DNA of 36,442 bases from Desulfobacteraceae bacterium (GCA_020349865.1 CP070700.1:3791994-3828435), one strand, 5' to 3'; shown: positions 24,383 to 33,061, counted from the stretch's first letter. Notes: generated by a model from the letters alone, not told the origin. Made by a program: numbers and translations.

Positions 24383-25099
24383 CTAGGATCCGTCCTGATA
24401 GATCTCTCTCTTATTTTCTCGGTGATCTACCATATAAAGCAGCTTAGCCTTGTTTCCTAGCTCTTCTTTGACCTGCGAGAGTTTAGATCGATCTAAACCG
24501 AATGTTCGAATATAGACCCTTCGATACCCGTCCGGGACGCCCTCATAAGAGCTTAGAATACTTGTCATACGCCCTTTGTACTTGCGAATGATGTCTTCGA
24601 GCTCTCGAATGGATCCCGTTCTATCCTCCGCCATAAAGGCAAATTGAATGCCCCGTTTCTGCATCATGGCATACTGGAGTCCTCTTCCCCCCATGCCGGT
24701 AACGGACATGAGCACAGTGAACAAGTCTGATTGAGTGATTGTCCCGACGATCTGGCCTTCATGGTCCACTACGGGAGCCCCAGATATTCCGTTCATTAAA
24801 AACACCTCCGCTGCCTCTTCCACAGCGTAATCAAAAGGAACTGTTATGGGGGGTTTGCTCATGATATCCTTGACTTTAATCTGGGAAAGCTTATAGAAAA
24901 GCTCATCAATCTCAAAGATGGTATCAGAGGGAGATTTCCTTTTCAGATCTCTGTCTGTAACGACGCCCACCAGCTTGCCTTCATCCATGACGGGCAGCAT
25001 GCGGATCTGGTGTTTCTTTAACAAGCCCACGGCATCCGGAAAGAAATTGTTTATGTTTATGGTGACGACTTTGTCTCTCATCCAATTCTTGACCAACAT
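24383..25099 (-). CDS. CBS-pair plus ACT domain protein (AcuB-like)
   Basis: A 238-residue paralogue of the proteins at 21414-22130 and 25773-26450: CBS 1 (MLVKNWMRDKVVTI ... MLPVMDEGKLVGVVTDRD), CBS 2 (DIMSKPPITVPFDYAVEEAA ... ISGAPVVDHEGQIVG) and an ACT-like end (FAFMAEDRTGSIREL). It differs by an insertion between CBS 2 and ACT (VTGMGGRGLQYAMMQKRG). The ATG overlaps the 3' end of the preceding unknown gene by 22 nt, indicating translational coupling. Probably the last gene of a three-gene transcript starting at the sigma-54 promoter at 26568-26582. Likely senses adenylates or another small metabolite. Confidence 0.9.
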   Translation of the reverse strand: MLVKNWMRDKVVTININNFFPDAVGLLKKHQIRMLPVMDEGKLVGVVTDRDLKRKSPSDTIFEIDELFYKLSQIKVKDIMSKPPITVPFDYAVEEAAEVFLMNGISGAPVVDHEGQIVGTITQSDLFTVLMSVTGMGGRGLQYAMMQKRGIQFAFMAEDRTGSIRELEDIIRKYKGRMTSILSSYEGVPDGYRRVYIRTFGLDRSKLSQVKEELGNKAKLLYMVDHRENKREIYQDGS

Positions 25100-25659
25100 C
25101 GCTTTTGAATGGCTGTTGTTTCCTTTCCATTGGTAAAAACAAAACTCGCCAAGTACCCGAAACCCTTCTTCTCCTCACCCTCATGTTTAAATGTGATGGC
25201 AGGGCGCTTGAGCGTCACATCAACAGAGGCCTGTACCCCCGCGCGGAAAAGGTGAATGAAATCCTGAAGTCTCAAGGCAGGTCTCTTGACTGAGGCGTCT
25301 CCGCTTAGACCAATGAAAGCATTTTGGTAGGTAAAGAACGCTTCTTTTACGGCAACCCCGGCCTCTTTGAGCCTATCGTAGTCTGTTTGCAGTCTATTAT
25401 TTGCGACCAAAAGGCACTCAAGAGCGCTTTGTGCCTCGTCCTCGGTGAAGGAATAGTGCTTTTCGAACTTAAAGGGGTTCTCCTGGATGGTCCCCGTATA
25501 CCTCATAGACAAAATCACGGTGTCTATCTCTTTACCTTCACGCTCCAGTTTGACAACGTTCCGAACAGGTTCTGCATGCAGATCAATCTTCTTTCCTGAA
25601 GCGGCGTTCTCTATCAAAATTTCCAACATGATTATTTCTTGAGGTTTCGTGTGTACCAT
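25078..25659 (-). CDS. Hypothetical protein between two CBS-ACT genes
   Basis: A 193-residue soluble protein that I do not recognise. It has a beta-rich first half (EILIENAASGKKIDLHAEPVR; VILSMRYTG), a helical middle (EDEAQSALECLLVANNRLQTD), and a second beta-like part with two repeated RPA segments (KRPALRL, KRPAITF). No signal peptide or metal motif. I chose ATG 25659 because GGAGGT abuts the ATG at 25665 and lies 6 nt before 25659. The stop lies inside the start of the next CBS-ACT gene (22-nt overlap), so the two products are probably made together and may work together. Confidence 0.7.
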   Translation of the reverse strand: MVHTKPQEIIMLEILIENAASGKKIDLHAEPVRNVVKLEREGKEIDTVILSMRYTGTIQENPFKFEKHYSFTEDEAQSALECLLVANNRLQTDYDRLKEAGVAVKEAFFTYQNAFIGLSGDASVKRPALRLQDFIHLFRAGVQASVDVTLKRPAITFKHEGEEKKGFGYLASFVFTNGKETTAIQKRCWSRIG

Positions 25660-25772
25660 GATCATACCTCCTTTGAGTCACAATGACTTTTCGGTCTTTG
25701 GAAAGATTCCCCCAAGGTCTCAAAATCGATAGAGACTAGGCAGAATCCCTGAAAAAATCCTTTAATTCTCTC

Positions 25773-26450
25773 TCAATAGATCTCTCGGACGTTTTCTCTG
25801 TGATCTACCATGTAAAGCAAAGCTGCCTTTTCCTTGAGCTCCTCTTTGAGCTGAGGGACATTGGAACGATTTATGTTATACATCCGAACATAGACCTTAC
25901 GATACCCTTTGGGAATCCGCTCATAAGTACTCAGGATGCTGGCCATACGGCCCCCGTATGTTCGGATAATCTCGGTGACCTCCTTGATAGATCCTGAACG
26001 ATCCTCCACCATAAAGCAGAATGATATTCCTCTCTTGCTAAGTCCGGTCAAAGAAACTAGAACCTTGAAAATATCTGATTGAGTAATCGTGCCCACGATT
26101 TGTCCCTCATGGTCAACTACAGGGGCTCCAGATATTTTATTGGTCAGCAGAATTTCGGCCGTCTCCTCTACGGTATAATCGAAAGGCACCGTTATGGGAT
26201 TTTTGGTCATAATCTCTTTTACCTTGATGCGTGAAAGGATATAGATAAGTTCATGCATCTCAAGGGTGGTGGCATCGGAAGCGGATGTCCTTTTCAGATC
26301 CCGGTCGGTGACAATCCCCACGAGCTTACCCTTTTTCATGACAGGCAGCATTCGGATGTCATGTTCCTTTAAGAGTTTTATGGCAAGCTGTATGGAATCT
26401 TTTTCCTCAATCGTAATGACTTCTTTATTCATCCAATCTTTGACTAACAT
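25773..26450 (-). CDS. CBS-pair plus ACT domain protein (AcuB-like)
   Basis: A 225-residue protein, very close to the CBS-ACT protein at 21414-22130: many blocks are identical, including HDIRMLPVMKKGKLVG, MTKNPITVPFDYTVEE and FCFMVEDRSGSIKEV. CBS 1 and 2 cover about residues 1-135, ACT about 145-220. CAGGAGGAG lies about 7 nt before the ATG. It is the first gene after the sigma-54/palindrome module at 26568-26705 (leader about 105 nt) and is followed by the unknown gene at 25078-25659 and the third CBS-ACT gene. Probably a metabolite or energy sensor; its target is not evident. Confidence 0.92.
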   Translation of the reverse strand: MLVKDWMNKEVITIEEKDSIQLAIKLLKEHDIRMLPVMKKGKLVGIVTDRDLKRTSASDATTLEMHELIYILSRIKVKEIMTKNPITVPFDYTVEETAEILLTNKISGAPVVDHEGQIVGTITQSDIFKVLVSLTGLSKRGISFCFMVEDRSGSIKEVTEIIRTYGGRMASILSTYERIPKGYRKVYVRMYNINRSNVPQLKEELKEKAALLYMVDHRENVREIY

Positions 26451-26567
26451 GGTTACTCCTCCTGTCTTATTTTCCCTTAGAGCTATCTGAACGCATCAAG
26501 ATAACAGTTTGGATGCGTTATCCCCGCCGAAAACAGAGTGTGAGGGATGGTTTTAAAAGTAGGAAAA

Positions 26568-26705
26568 GCAACTCGTGTGCCAAGATGGATGTGATCAGGA
26601 GACTGGACTCAACGGATTGATTATAAAAACATTATTTATCCTGGAAGGCGGAATTTCGGGCAGATTTCCCGTAAAAACTTGTCGGCTTTTTTTACAGATT
26701 GTAAA
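26568..26705 (-). promoter_or_regulatory. Sigma-54 promoter plus palindrome upstream of CBS-ACT operon
   Basis: Minus-strand TGGCACACGAGTTGC (26582 to 26568) is a good -24/-12 element; the perfect palindrome TTTACA-GAT-TGTAAA lies at 26691-26705, 117.5 bp away (centre to GG). It sits only 49 bp beyond the stop of the NtrC-type regulator gene, so regulator and candidate operator are neighbours. Confidence 0.83.
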
Positions 26706-26753
26706 GAGACCAGTTATTGAGCTGAAGCCAGTGCTACGGTTCCGTAAGGGACA

Positions 26754-28184
26754 TCACTCCTCTTTCACGAATGTCTCCAGTTTGAGGCGGTATTTTTCAA
26801 TCTTGGAGTGGAGTGTGGGTCGGGAAAGGCCGAGGAGTTTGGCGGCTTGGGAGCGGTTACCACCTGTAAGGTTTAGCGCTTCACTGATCAGTAGGCTCGC
26901 GAACCGGTCCATGCACGTATCAAAAATATTGTTCTCGGCACGAGTCTTCAGGACTTCACGTGTCCATTGCCGAATCGCCTGATCCCCAGTATCAGTTACA
27001 ACCCCTTGAACAAGATCTTTGCCTCTGACGGCCTGGGTGAGATCTTCAGGGCGGATGGGGGCGCCACGGTTGAATATCAATGCCTTCTGAATGGTGTTGG
27101 CGAGCTCCCGAACGTTGCCTGGCCATGAATAGTTGTTGAGCATTTCTTTCGCTTTTTTCGTGATTCCTGGATTATCTATGCCCAGTTCACCTGTGTACTG
27201 GGAGATGTAATAATCCGTAAGAGAAGGGATATCATCCTTGCGTTCTCGGAGGGGAGGAAGCCAGATCGTAACAACCTTGAGACGATAATAGAGGTCTTCA
27301 CGAAACTGATTCTCGGCAATGGCCACTTCCAGTTCCCGGTTGGTGGAAGCGATAATTCTTACATTTACGGGTATGGTCTCCCGACCCCCGAGACGCTCGA
27401 TTTTCTTTTCCTGAAGTAACCTCAATATCTTGGCCTGTATACTGAAGGGCATGTCACCGATTTCATCCAGGAAGACGGTGCCAGCATTGGCCTGTTCTAC
27501 TTTTCCCACACGGCGATGTGTCGCTCCGGTAAAGGCCCCCTTTTCGTAACCAAAAAGTTCGCTTTCGAGCAAAGTCTCTGGAATTGCCACGCAGTTTATG
27601 ACGTGAAAAGGCTTGTTTGCCCGAAGGCTGTGGTGATAGATGGCGCGAGCAACCAATTCCTTTCCCGTACCGGATTCACCTCGGATAAGTACGGTGGCAT
27701 CCGTTGAAGACACCCTCCCGATCGCCTTATAGACTTCCTGCATCTGGTCGCTCCGGCCAATAATAGCCTCGCGAGAAGCCTCTTCAGGAATCGCATTCAT
27801 CTCTACTGGCGAGCGCATAAAGCGACCTGCTTCCAAGGCTTGGTAGATTACGTTCAACATATCGGGAATGTCAAAGGGCTTGAGTATGTAGTCAAAGGCT
27901 CCCATCTTAGTAGCCTCTATGGCGGTCTCGGTTGTCCCGTAGGCAGTCATAATAATCACGGGAAGCTTGGGTTCGACATCGTGGATGGCCTGAAAGGTCT
28001 CAAACCCATTCATTCCCGGAAGTCGCATGTCCAGAACAACCAGGTCTGGCATTTTCTTGTGGACCAGTTTGAGGCCCGTTTCCCCGGAGGGGGCACTCTC
28101 TAATGAATACCCTTCTTGTGTCAAAAGCTTTTCAAAGCTTTTCCGCAGCTGGTAATCATCATCAATGATCAAGATGGTACTCAC
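26754..28184 (-). CDS. NtrC-family sigma-54-dependent response regulator
   Basis: A 476-residue regulator with complete architecture. Receiver: acidic pocket LIIDDD (residues 6-10), phosphorylation site Asp52 (VVLDMRLPG), Lys102 (ILKPFD). AAA+ domain: Walker A GESGTGKE (169-176), the sigma-54-contacting GAFTGA loop (216-221), Walker B GTVFLDEIGD (235-244), and a sensor region. Fis-type helix-turn-helix at the end (GGNRSQAAKLLGLSRPTLHSK). It starts at a GTG preceded by AAAGGAG. The partner kinase gene is immediately upstream (100-nt gap). A helix-turn-helix of this kind binds short palindromes 100-200 bp upstream of -24/-12 promoters, which is what the repeated TTTACA-N3-TGTAAA sites look like; that this protein binds them is inference. 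Confidence 0.95.
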   Translation of the reverse strand: MSTILIIDDDYQLRKSFEKLLTQEGYSLESAPSGETGLKLVHKKMPDLVVLDMRLPGMNGFETFQAIHDVEPKLPVIIMTAYGTTETAIEATKMGAFDYILKPFDIPDMLNVIYQALEAGRFMRSPVEMNAIPEEASREAIIGRSDQMQEVYKAIGRVSSTDATVLIRGESGTGKELVARAIYHHSLRANKPFHVINCVAIPETLLESELFGYEKGAFTGATHRRVGKVEQANAGTVFLDEIGDMPFSIQAKILRLLQEKKIERLGGRETIPVNVRIIASTNRELEVAIAENQFREDLYYRLKVVTIWLPPLRERKDDIPSLTDYYISQYTGELGIDNPGITKKAKEMLNNYSWPGNVRELANTIQKALIFNRGAPIRPEDLTQAVRGKDLVQGVVTDTGDQAIRQWTREVLKTRAENNIFDTCMDRFASLLISEALNLTGGNRSQAAKLLGLSRPTLHSKIEKYRLKLETFVKEE

Positions 28185-28284
28185 GGTTTGACTCCTTTAC
28201 CCTGCTAAATAGCCAGCTTACAAGTAATCTCTACTGTGATTTAGATGAGGTCATTCAATTGACAGTATATGTGGAACCCGCCAA

Positions 28285-29754
28285 TCATTTAACAGGGTTT
28301 ATTGGAAGGGTGATGACAAAAGTGGATCCTTCGCCCTCCTTTGATGCGAGGTCTAACCATCCGTTATGTTCTTCCACGATCCGGTTGGCGATACTCAGAC
28401 CCAGGCCCGATCCTTCCTCTTTGGTAGTGAAAAAGGGTTCAAAGATCTTGTCCCGGATCTCTTCCGGGATACCAGGGCCGCTGTCGGTAAGTCGAATAAC
28501 CACCACGCGACCCAACGGCTCCGCAAAAGACTCTTCTTCATGGATGAGGATGGATCCGCCGCCTTCCATAGTCTCACAAGCATTGACTACAATGTTGACA
28601 AGCACTTCCTTCAATTGCTCCGGGTCCGCCTGGATCTCCGGGAGAGGGTGCTTTCGTTTAAGTTCTGTGTTTACGTTGTAAGATTTCAGGCGATGCTCTA
28701 GGAGTTGAAGAGCTAGGTCCACCACGTCTGAAGGACTCACATTCTGCATCTTTAGCCTGGGGGGACGGGAGAACTCGAGGAAATTCTGAACAATGGTGTC
28801 GATTTGTCCGATTTCCTCGGAGATCACTTCAAAGTCCTCCTTCTCCGTAGCGGATAAATCAAGGGTTCGGCCTAGAGAAAACAGTCGCATCTTCACTGAA
28901 GTGAGAGGATTACGGACGCTGTGGGACACGCCTGCGGCCAGTTTCCCGACCAAGGCCATCTTTTCCGCCTGCAAGAGGTGTTCACGACTTTTTTCCAATT
29001 CCTCCTGTGTCTGATCCATATCCTCAATCAGACCGCGAACACTCCGACTGAGTGCTTTAACTTCATCTCTCGGCTCAGCGGGCGCGCCTTCCCGATCCGC
29101 CTCCAAAGCCATTCGACGAACCGGCCCCAAAATCTGGGTTACTAAAACAAATAGCAAAAGCAGGCCTAGTACGATGACAACCAGAATAGCTGTCCCAGCG
29201 ATAATCCTGAGTTTTCTAGCCTGGGCATGGCTTTTGTCTCTGGCCACCGTGATCCTTTTCTTATGAATGTCCTTGTATTCTTCGCACAACTCCAAGGTCT
29301 TGAAGAAGTTATTTCGCACTTCGGTGTGGAGCCGAGTGCCAGCTTTCCTTTGCCCGGCTTTGTAATGTGCTATGACCTGATCCTTCCCTGTTATATATTG
29401 GGTATACTCCGTGTCGATCCGATCAATGGCCCCCTTTTCGTGTTCGGTTTCAGCCAAAGTGCGGACCTCTCTAAGCCTTTCCTTAAAAATCTGGCGGTAC
29501 TCCCCCAATCGTCTAAGCCAGTCTGGATCACCGTCCATAAAATAATAGGAAACGAAGCCTTTCTGGTTCACTAGAGCAGTCCTCAGTGCTTCGGCTGCCT
29601 GGAAAGCGGCCACATTTTTGGCAATAATATGAGTCAAGAGGCCTTCCATCCGGTAGGTGTACCATACCGTAACCAAAGCACCTGTCAAGGTGATAAACAC
29701 CAGGGCAGCCAAAATGAGGTATATACGGACACGAAGACTAATCCGTTTCCACAT
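28285..29754 (-). CDS. Membrane sensor histidine kinase, partner of the NtrC-type regulator
   Basis: A 489-residue kinase. TM1 at about residues 10-33, an extracytoplasmic helical sensor domain of about 150 residues (four-helix-bundle type, rich in charged helices), TM2 at about 184-206, a HAMP-like linker, HisKA with H-box GVSHSVRNPLTSVK (His278), and HATPase with N-box (NIVVNACETM), G1 (DSGPGI), F (FEPFFTT) and G2 (GSGLGLSIA). This layout is the usual one for NtrB/ZraS-type kinases that activate sigma-54 regulators. I chose ATG 29754 (AAGGAA about 8 nt upstream) over a TTG at 29796. The stimulus is unknown. There is no sigma-54 element upstream. Confidence 0.93.
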   Translation of the reverse strand: MWKRISLRVRIYLILAALVFITLTGALVTVWYTYRMEGLLTHIIAKNVAAFQAAEALRTALVNQKGFVSYYFMDGDPDWLRRLGEYRQIFKERLREVRTLAETEHEKGAIDRIDTEYTQYITGKDQVIAHYKAGQRKAGTRLHTEVRNNFFKTLELCEEYKDIHKKRITVARDKSHAQARKLRIIAGTAILVVIVLGLLLLFVLVTQILGPVRRMALEADREGAPAEPRDEVKALSRSVRGLIEDMDQTQEELEKSREHLLQAEKMALVGKLAAGVSHSVRNPLTSVKMRLFSLGRTLDLSATEKEDFEVISEEIGQIDTIVQNFLEFSRPPRLKMQNVSPSDVVDLALQLLEHRLKSYNVNTELKRKHPLPEIQADPEQLKEVLVNIVVNACETMEGGGSILIHEEESFAEPLGRVVVIRLTDSGPGIPEEIRDKIFEPFFTTKEEGSGLGLSIANRIVEEHNGWLDLASKEGEGSTFVITLPINPVK

Positions 29755-29837
29755 TTTCTTAATTCCTTGTTTTATAGGCTGATCTAGGTGATTCAATTAA
29801 CTAAGAAAAGAATACTACAATATAATAATCCTGCATG

Positions 29838-29900
29838 CAAGAGCGCGTTTTCCCTGTTGAGTCTTGCATAATTTTGTTCCAGAAGTACAAAACGCTCTTG
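29838..29900. repeat. Inverted repeat upstream of the sensor kinase gene
   Basis: CAAGAGCGCGTTTT (29838-29851) and AAAACGCTCTTG (29889-29900) are inverted copies, apart from two extra bases in the left arm, 37 bp apart. They lie in the 290-bp gap between the kinase start and the IS element. Possible operator or a large hairpin; no gene is seen in 29755-30045. Confidence 0.4.
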
Positions 29901-30045
29901 ATAAGGCGATAACTATGGTAATGTTAGGCAACAGTTAGTTTTTCACCATTAGCATGGAAGGCCTTTATGAAGCGAAGCAAAAAATATTGACCTTATTATT
30001 ACGGGAATACATTGTAGGGCTGGGCCTAAAAACTGACTATGACTA

Positions 30046-31206
30046 GTGTTTTGTCCCATGAATAACTTGTATAATTATTTACCGTATGATATACTCCTCC
30101 AAAAACTAGAGGAGGAGATCATGGCTCGTGGTAGACCACTTGCGCCAATTGATTTGGCACCGGATATCAAGGAACAACTCCAGTCAATGGCCCGCTCAAG
30201 GTCCCTTCCGCATGGCTTTGTCAGACGGGCAGAGATCGTTCTGATGGCGGCAGAAGGGATGAACAACAAGAGCATCGCGGGAAAAATAGGGCTTTCATCC
30301 TATATGGTTGGTATATGGCGTAAACGATTCATTCAGCAAGGCCTTATGGGCCTCTACGACGAGATAAAACCTGGAGGCCCCCGATCGATCAGCGACGAGC
30401 ACATTGCTCAGTTGATTCGGAAAACTCTGAAGACAAAACCCAAAGACGGTACCCATTGGACTTGCCGTTCTATGGCCAAGGAAACAAAACTGTCCAAATC
30501 TACGGTGCATCGCGTTTGGAAAGGCTTTGGTATTCAACCGCACCGACAAAAGCATTTCAAACTTTCTACCGATCCGTTCTTCGTTGAGAAGGTTCGTGAT
30601 ATTGTTGGGTTGTATCTCAACCCTCCTGACAAAGCAATGGTTCTGTGCGTCGACGAGGAAAGCCAAGTTCAGGCTCTAGACCGGACTCAACCCATGTTAC
30701 CTCTGGGGTTGGGGTATGTGGAGGGAGTAACCCATGATTACAAGCGACATGGAACCATTACCTTATTCGCAGCCCTCGACATTGCTTCGGGGCAAGTTCT
30801 TACCCAATGCAAACGCCGACACCGCCATCAAGAGTTCCTCCAGTTCCTGGGTCACATCGAAGCCAATATTCCGCAAGACTTGGATGTCCACCTCATCGTT
30901 GACAATTATGTAACCCATAAGCATTCAAAGGTCAGACGATGGTTAGCAGCACGACCCCGTTATCACGTCCACTACACGCCCACATATTCATCGTGGCTTA
31001 ACCACGTGGAAATTTGGTTTAACATCATCACACACAGAGCGATACGACGCGGAACCTTCCGTAGTGTCAAAGATCTCATAGATAATATTAAACGCTTTGT
31101 GGATCAGTACAATAAAAACACGAAGCCTTTTATTTGGACCGCCACCGCCAACACAATCTTGGCGAAAATTGAAAGACTTTGCAAAGGTATTGCTGGGACA
31201 GCACAC
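30046..31206 (+). mobile_element. Complete IS630-family insertion sequence
   Basis: Bounded by TA dinucleotides at 30044-30045 and 31207-31208, the TA target duplication typical of the IS630/Tc1/mariner group. The terminal inverted repeats match imperfectly: left GTGTTTTGTCCCATGAATA, right (reversed) GTGTGCTGTCCCAGCAATA. The element holds one intact transposase gene. Both ends sit in CTAG. Confidence 0.82.
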
Positions 31207-31209
31207 TAG
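30121..31209 (+). CDS. IS630-family transposase
   Basis: A 362-residue transposase. The N-terminus has a helix-turn-helix region (AAEGMNNKSIAGKIGLSSYMV; winged part near SKSTVHRVWKGFG). The DDE/D catalytic residues are visible in VLCVDEESQ, HLIVDNYVTHK and SSWLNHVEIW, the standard IS630 set. The ATG at 30121 follows AGAGGAGGAG, so I prefer it to an upstream GTG/ATG extension to 30046. The reading frame is intact, so the element may be active. The stop codon TAG (31207-31209) is formed by the duplicated TA plus the next host base. Confidence 0.93.
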   Translation: MARGRPLAPIDLAPDIKEQLQSMARSRSLPHGFVRRAEIVLMAAEGMNNKSIAGKIGLSSYMVGIWRKRFIQQGLMGLYDEIKPGGPRSISDEHIAQLIRKTLKTKPKDGTHWTCRSMAKETKLSKSTVHRVWKGFGIQPHRQKHFKLSTDPFFVEKVRDIVGLYLNPPDKAMVLCVDEESQVQALDRTQPMLPLGLGYVEGVTHDYKRHGTITLFAALDIASGQVLTQCKRRHRHQEFLQFLGHIEANIPQDLDVHLIVDNYVTHKHSKVRRWLAARPRYHVHYTPTYSSWLNHVEIWFNIITHRAIRRGTFRSVKDLIDNIKRFVDQYNKNTKPFIWTATANTILAKIERLCKGIAGTAH

Positions 31210-31648
31210 TAATCGTTAATAAATATCTACGCTTACTACCAGCTCTTATGGGATGATTCTTTTAAGCCGATTTCTATTGACTTTAGAAGCGTTTTATTAT
31301 TCTTTTAATTAAAGAGTTTTTCTTCCATCCGTTAACCTCCACCCAGGAGGTTTTCCATGGAGCAACCCATAAAATTGTGCCAGCCTTACTCCAGGTAGAG
31401 TTGTGTTCTGCTTGGAGATCAAAAACTTATACCAAATAATACCCCGTTCCTGAGAATCTGAAACTAGAATCCACGGATTTTGGTTATCTGTTCTGTTTTC
31501 ATCTTCAGCACTTTTCTTCTCGATAGCATTACCTCTTATTTCTCATTATTTCTCAAACTCATAGTTCATACTCGGATTAAATACGCCGATTCAATTGTCG
31601 GAATGAGTAGACAAATACTTCTGTTAAGATCTTAGCAGGAGGTCCGCC
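31210..31648. other. Gene-free stretch after the IS element
   Basis: No credible frame on either strand. A small hairpin, AACCTCC-ACCCA-GGAGGTT at 31334-31352, is followed by TTCC and might act as a weak terminator. I see no recognisable riboswitch upstream of the TonB-receptor fragment. Confidence 0.35.
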
Positions 31649-31995
31649 ATGAAAAAGTCCCCTAAAATGAGCAAGCCCATAAATATGGTGTCTCTCTTTA
31701 TATCAAGGAGCCATATAATTCGCTGTGCCGCTTTTCTAATCTTATCCCTCCTCTTTGTCCTTATCTCCCCCCGGGTTTTTGCTGAAGAGGAGTTGCCGGG
31801 GCCTCCCACAGAGGTTGATGAACTGGATGAGGAATTAAGATGGCTTAAAGCGGAGACATACGTCATTACGCCGTCGAGGATACCGGAGAAGATAAAGAAA
31901 GCTCCTGCCTCCATTACCGTCATAACGGATAGACAAATACGTCAGATGGGGGCGATAAATCTTGCGGATGTGCTGCGGTCTGTGCCGAGCTCTAT
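31649..31995 (+). pseudogene. TonB-dependent outer-membrane receptor, N-terminal fragment
   Basis: ATG 31649 has GCAGGAGG upstream. The product starts with a long signal peptide (hydrophobic LILSLLFVLISPRVFAEE) and continues into the TonB-receptor plug domain: TYVITPSRIPEKIKKAPASI and ITDRQIRQMGAINLADVLRS. Shortly after VPS the plug homology ends and the sequence becomes the antisense of a zinc alcohol dehydrogenase. The frame remains open to 32125 only by chance. About 115 of the 600-700 residues expected for such a receptor remain, with no barrel, so the gene is dead although its start signals look intact. Confidence 0.75.
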
Positions 31996-32628
31996 GGCAA
32001 GCGTGCGTTTTTGCGCAATAGGGTCCACCACGAAAACCCGACTTGCCCCTGCAGCAAGCGCAGAGAGCAATGAGCACAGCCCGATAGTGCCTGCCCCGAT
32101 AACAGCTACGCTCTCGCCTATCTGAACCCGTCCACGGCGCACAGCATGCATCCCCGTCGCGAGGGGCTCGGTAAGCACCCCATTTACGCTATCGAGCGTG
32201 TCAGGCACCTTGTGACAGACACGGGCTGGGATTGTACAGTATTCTGCAAACACGCCATCCCACGCAAAACCTAAATAGGCTGCCTGGCGACAAAGGACGA
32301 ACTGCTCGCGCTTACAGGAATCACATTCGCCGCAAGGCAAAGTCGCCTCAGCAACGACACGATCTCCTTTTTTCAAATGAATTACACCTCGACCCACATC
32401 AACAACTGTGCCGGTAAACTCGTGCCCCATCGTAAGCGGGGCGCAGCGCCCAGTCATAGGGTGTGGCGTCGTTGAAATAAGCTGCGGTCCGTGCGTATAT
32501 TCGTGTAGATCTGTTGCGCAGATACCAGCGTAATCCACTCGTATCCGAACCTCATTTGGATTGGGATCGCGTGGTTCCACCTCATCAACACGCACATCTC
32601 GTTGACCGTACCAACGTGCTGCTTTCAT
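31995..32628 (-). pseudogene. Zinc-dependent alcohol dehydrogenase (butanediol dehydrogenase-like), C-terminally truncated
   Basis: ATG 32628 has AAGGAGG about 8 nt upstream and opens MKAARWYGQRDVRVDEV. The MDR family features follow: catalytic-zinc Cys in GICATDLHEY, GHEFTG, the structural-zinc cysteines CGECDSCKREQFVLC, LTEPLATGMHAV, and the NAD(P) Rossmann motif VIGAGTIGL. Homology stops after KRTLAIELG, about 210 residues into a protein of about 350; beyond that the frame is the antisense of the TonB-receptor plug. The catalytic domain is largely there, but half the nucleotide domain is missing, so activity is unlikely. It is joined tail to tail with the receptor fragment. Confidence 0.8.
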
Positions 32629-32855
32629 TATGGAATACCTCCTTATCCTTTTCCTCCCTAGTTCACTCATATGTGCGGCAGCTGAAAACAACCACACACC
32701 TCTATCAAACGTAGAAGATGAACTTTTCGCCAAAATCGAATTTCAGCTCCATGCTAGCCAGGAGATAAGTGAAGCTTGGTCAGCGCATGAAAAATACCTG
32801 AACCCGCCTAGGTTAGTTATTTAGATAAAGCCACGTGGAGAGACCCATACGTCTT

Positions 32856-33058
32856 TCATAAATCACATGGTTTTTTGTGGATATTCAGTTCCTCATTAAA
32901 CCTGATCGCATCATATGGGCATGCCTCGATACACGTCTGGCATCCATCACATGATTCCGCATCTGCCAACACAATGCCATCATCTCTCTTTTGAAGCGCT
33001 CCGTTTAACTAGAGATGCCTCAATCTTCACAACTTTCCCATCTTTAAGGTCCACGTAC
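32856..33058 (-). pseudogene. Remnant of a four-cluster ferredoxin-type (DMSO-reductase-like) electron-transfer subunit
   Basis: On the minus strand the frame ending at TGA 32856-32858 contains SCDGCQTCIEACPYDAIRF followed by KKPCDL. This is the last-but-one ferredoxin motif and the start of the KCDLC motif of Fe-S subunits of molybdopterin or aldehyde oxidoreductases. Upstream the frame shifts (a shifted frame reads VYVDLKDGKVVKIEASLVKR) and stops, and no start is present. It touches the 3' end of the activator gene at 33062. The interval 32629-32855 shows no gene. Confidence 0.6.
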
Positions 33059-33061
33059 ACT

